Shown here piece after piece: positions 63,701-64,000 of a DNA stretch of 64,000 nt. A model generated the notes under the pieces. The model had not been told where the DNA came from, made no database searches, and saw only the letters and a program-made list of their open reading frames with translations. A program made the position numbers and the translations under genes. How positions within the stretch are numbered: the stretch's first letter is position 1; the number at the start of each line of letters is the position of its first letter. This stretch comes from Struthidea cinerea. Taxonomy: Eukaryota; Chordata; Aves; Passeriformes; Corcoracidae. The DNA lies in NCBI GenBank assembly GCA_013397865.1, contig VZTI01001663.1, forward strand, positions 141,031 to 205,030, read 5' to 3'.

Positions 63701-64000
63701 ATTTCTTAGTTATCATCATAGGAAAGCATTATTTACTAAGGATAAGAGCAGCTAAGATACATCCCTTAAACTACACAGCTTAAAAAGCACGATGTGCTCC
63801 AGCAAGACTCAGCTGCTCTGCAGAGGATCAGAATTCCTGAGGCCTCCTGCTCCTCCCAAAGCTCCTTGCAGTCCCAGAACTGCAGCACGAATAGTTTAGG
63901 ACACTTTAATTCCCAAAAAACCGCAGCTGTACCCACCAGTTTGACGCAGTAGCTCACAAACCGCGGATCCTGGTGGTACCTCTTGTCGCCCACGAACACC
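52655..64000 (-). CDS. BUB1: BUB1 mitotic checkpoint serine/threonine kinase (5'-partial, 23 coding exons)
   Basis: BUB1 acts at kinetochores. It recruits BUBR1/MAD1, phosphorylates histone H2A to place shugoshin, and helps inhibit APC/C-CDC20. The exons join in phase to about 1035 residues (human 1085), ending IEHKRSRK-stop at 52655-52657. Exons, 3' to 5' along the gene: 52655-52850, 53028-53134, 53300-53477, 53560-53717, 53841-54002, 54636-54751, 55316-55456, 55873-56096, 56508-56586, 57073-57253, 57775-57850, 58227-58317, 58607-58702, 59466-59606, 60114-60166, 60838-61163, 61574-61722, 61900-62090, 62192-62238, 62548-62642, 62907-62947, 63424-63620, 63937 to beyond 64000. The N-terminal TPR region (DPRFVSYCVKL, YFEYLHGQGIG, LNQAQPRENLQQ) identifies BUB1. 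The exon at 55873 is the least conserved and was placed by phase and splice sites. One intron uses a GC donor. Confidence 0.96.
54125..54330 (-). repeat. CR1 3'-end fragment (antisense), BUB1 intron
   Basis: CAGAATGGTTTGGGTTTGGA, CACCCCCTGCCATGGGACAC, AACCTGGCCTTGGACACTTC and CCTCCCCACCCTCACAGTAA are the antisense CR1 3' end. It is in the same orientation as BUB1 transcription and lies in the kinase-domain intron 54003-54635. Confidence 0.85.
59466..59606 (-). other. BUB1: BUB1 conserved motif 1 (MAD1-binding) exon
   Basis: Encodes ATPNTSLGG, then KVQPSPTVHTKEALG. In human BUB1 this segment is phosphorylated by CDK1 and MPS1 on the S/T pair in SPTVHT and then binds MAD1 at kinetochores. Both residues are present, so the checkpoint signalling function should be retained. 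Confidence 0.85.
61160..61345. repeat. Tandem duplication (~99-bp period) at a BUB1 acceptor
   Basis: TTAGGGATGAGAAA begins at 61166 and again at 61265. Each is followed by a similar CAGCCATTCC, ATTTTCCC, CAGTTCCAC series. The first copy overlaps the acceptor of the BUB1 exon at 60838-61163. Confidence 0.8.
61900..62090 (-). other. BUB1: BUB1 GLEBS (BUB3-binding) exon
   Basis: Encodes NYVTYISKSE, then WEQVPMYDKNLLLCEGSELS and FEELRAKRYFRKY. The acidic-FEELRA block is the GLEBS core by which BUB1 binds BUB3 and so the phosphorylated KNL1 MELT repeats. Confidence 0.9.

Noticed and set aside
52655..64000. BUB1B (BUBR1) as the identity of the minus-strand kinase gene
   Set aside because: The catalytic motifs are intact and match BUB1 (HGDIKPDN, DLG), and the conserved SPTVHTKEALG motif and C-terminal KRSRK are BUB1 features.

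Overview
The window is nuclear DNA from a bird, probably a songbird. It contains large intron-containing vertebrate genes, many short CR1 retroposon 3'-end fragments of the avian type, GC-rich CpG islands and three assembly gaps. No bacterial, viral or organellar genes were seen.

Three protein genes can be read. (1) 198-22083, + strand: ANAPC1, the scaffold subunit APC1 of the anaphase-promoting complex. 41 coding exons are visible and the 5' end lies to the left of the window. (2) 39025-42791, - strand: the last two coding exons of BCL2L11 (BIM), carrying the BH3 helix and the hydrophobic tail, with a 3' UTR of about 3 kb reaching to about 35970. The N-terminal exon is not visible and probably lies in or beside the 762-base gap at 47260-48021. 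(3) 52655-64000, - strand: BUB1, the spindle-checkpoint kinase. 23 coding exons are visible and the 5' end lies to the right of the window.

Between ANAPC1 and BCL2L11 (about 22.25-35.97 kb) lie two CpG-rich stretches (about 23.5-25.6 and 31.0-31.6 kb), several AP-1 type sites, three minisatellites and an AT-rich block, but no supported protein gene. Another CpG island (43.86-44.42 kb), tandem repeats and candidate regulatory sequence surround the BCL2L11 5' region and fill the 48-52.5 kb interval up to the BUB1 3' end.

The genes are functionally linked by published biology. APC/C is the ligase that the BUB1-dependent checkpoint restrains, APC/C degrades BUB1, and BIM has been reported as an APC/C-CDC20 substrate. 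In mammals the same genes lie near each other but are spread over more than 1 Mb, with ACOXL between BUB1 and BCL2L11. Here they fit in 64 kb, no ACOXL exon is seen between them, and BUB1 appears inverted relative to BCL2L11. All family assignments are from recognition of the translated exons, without database searches.
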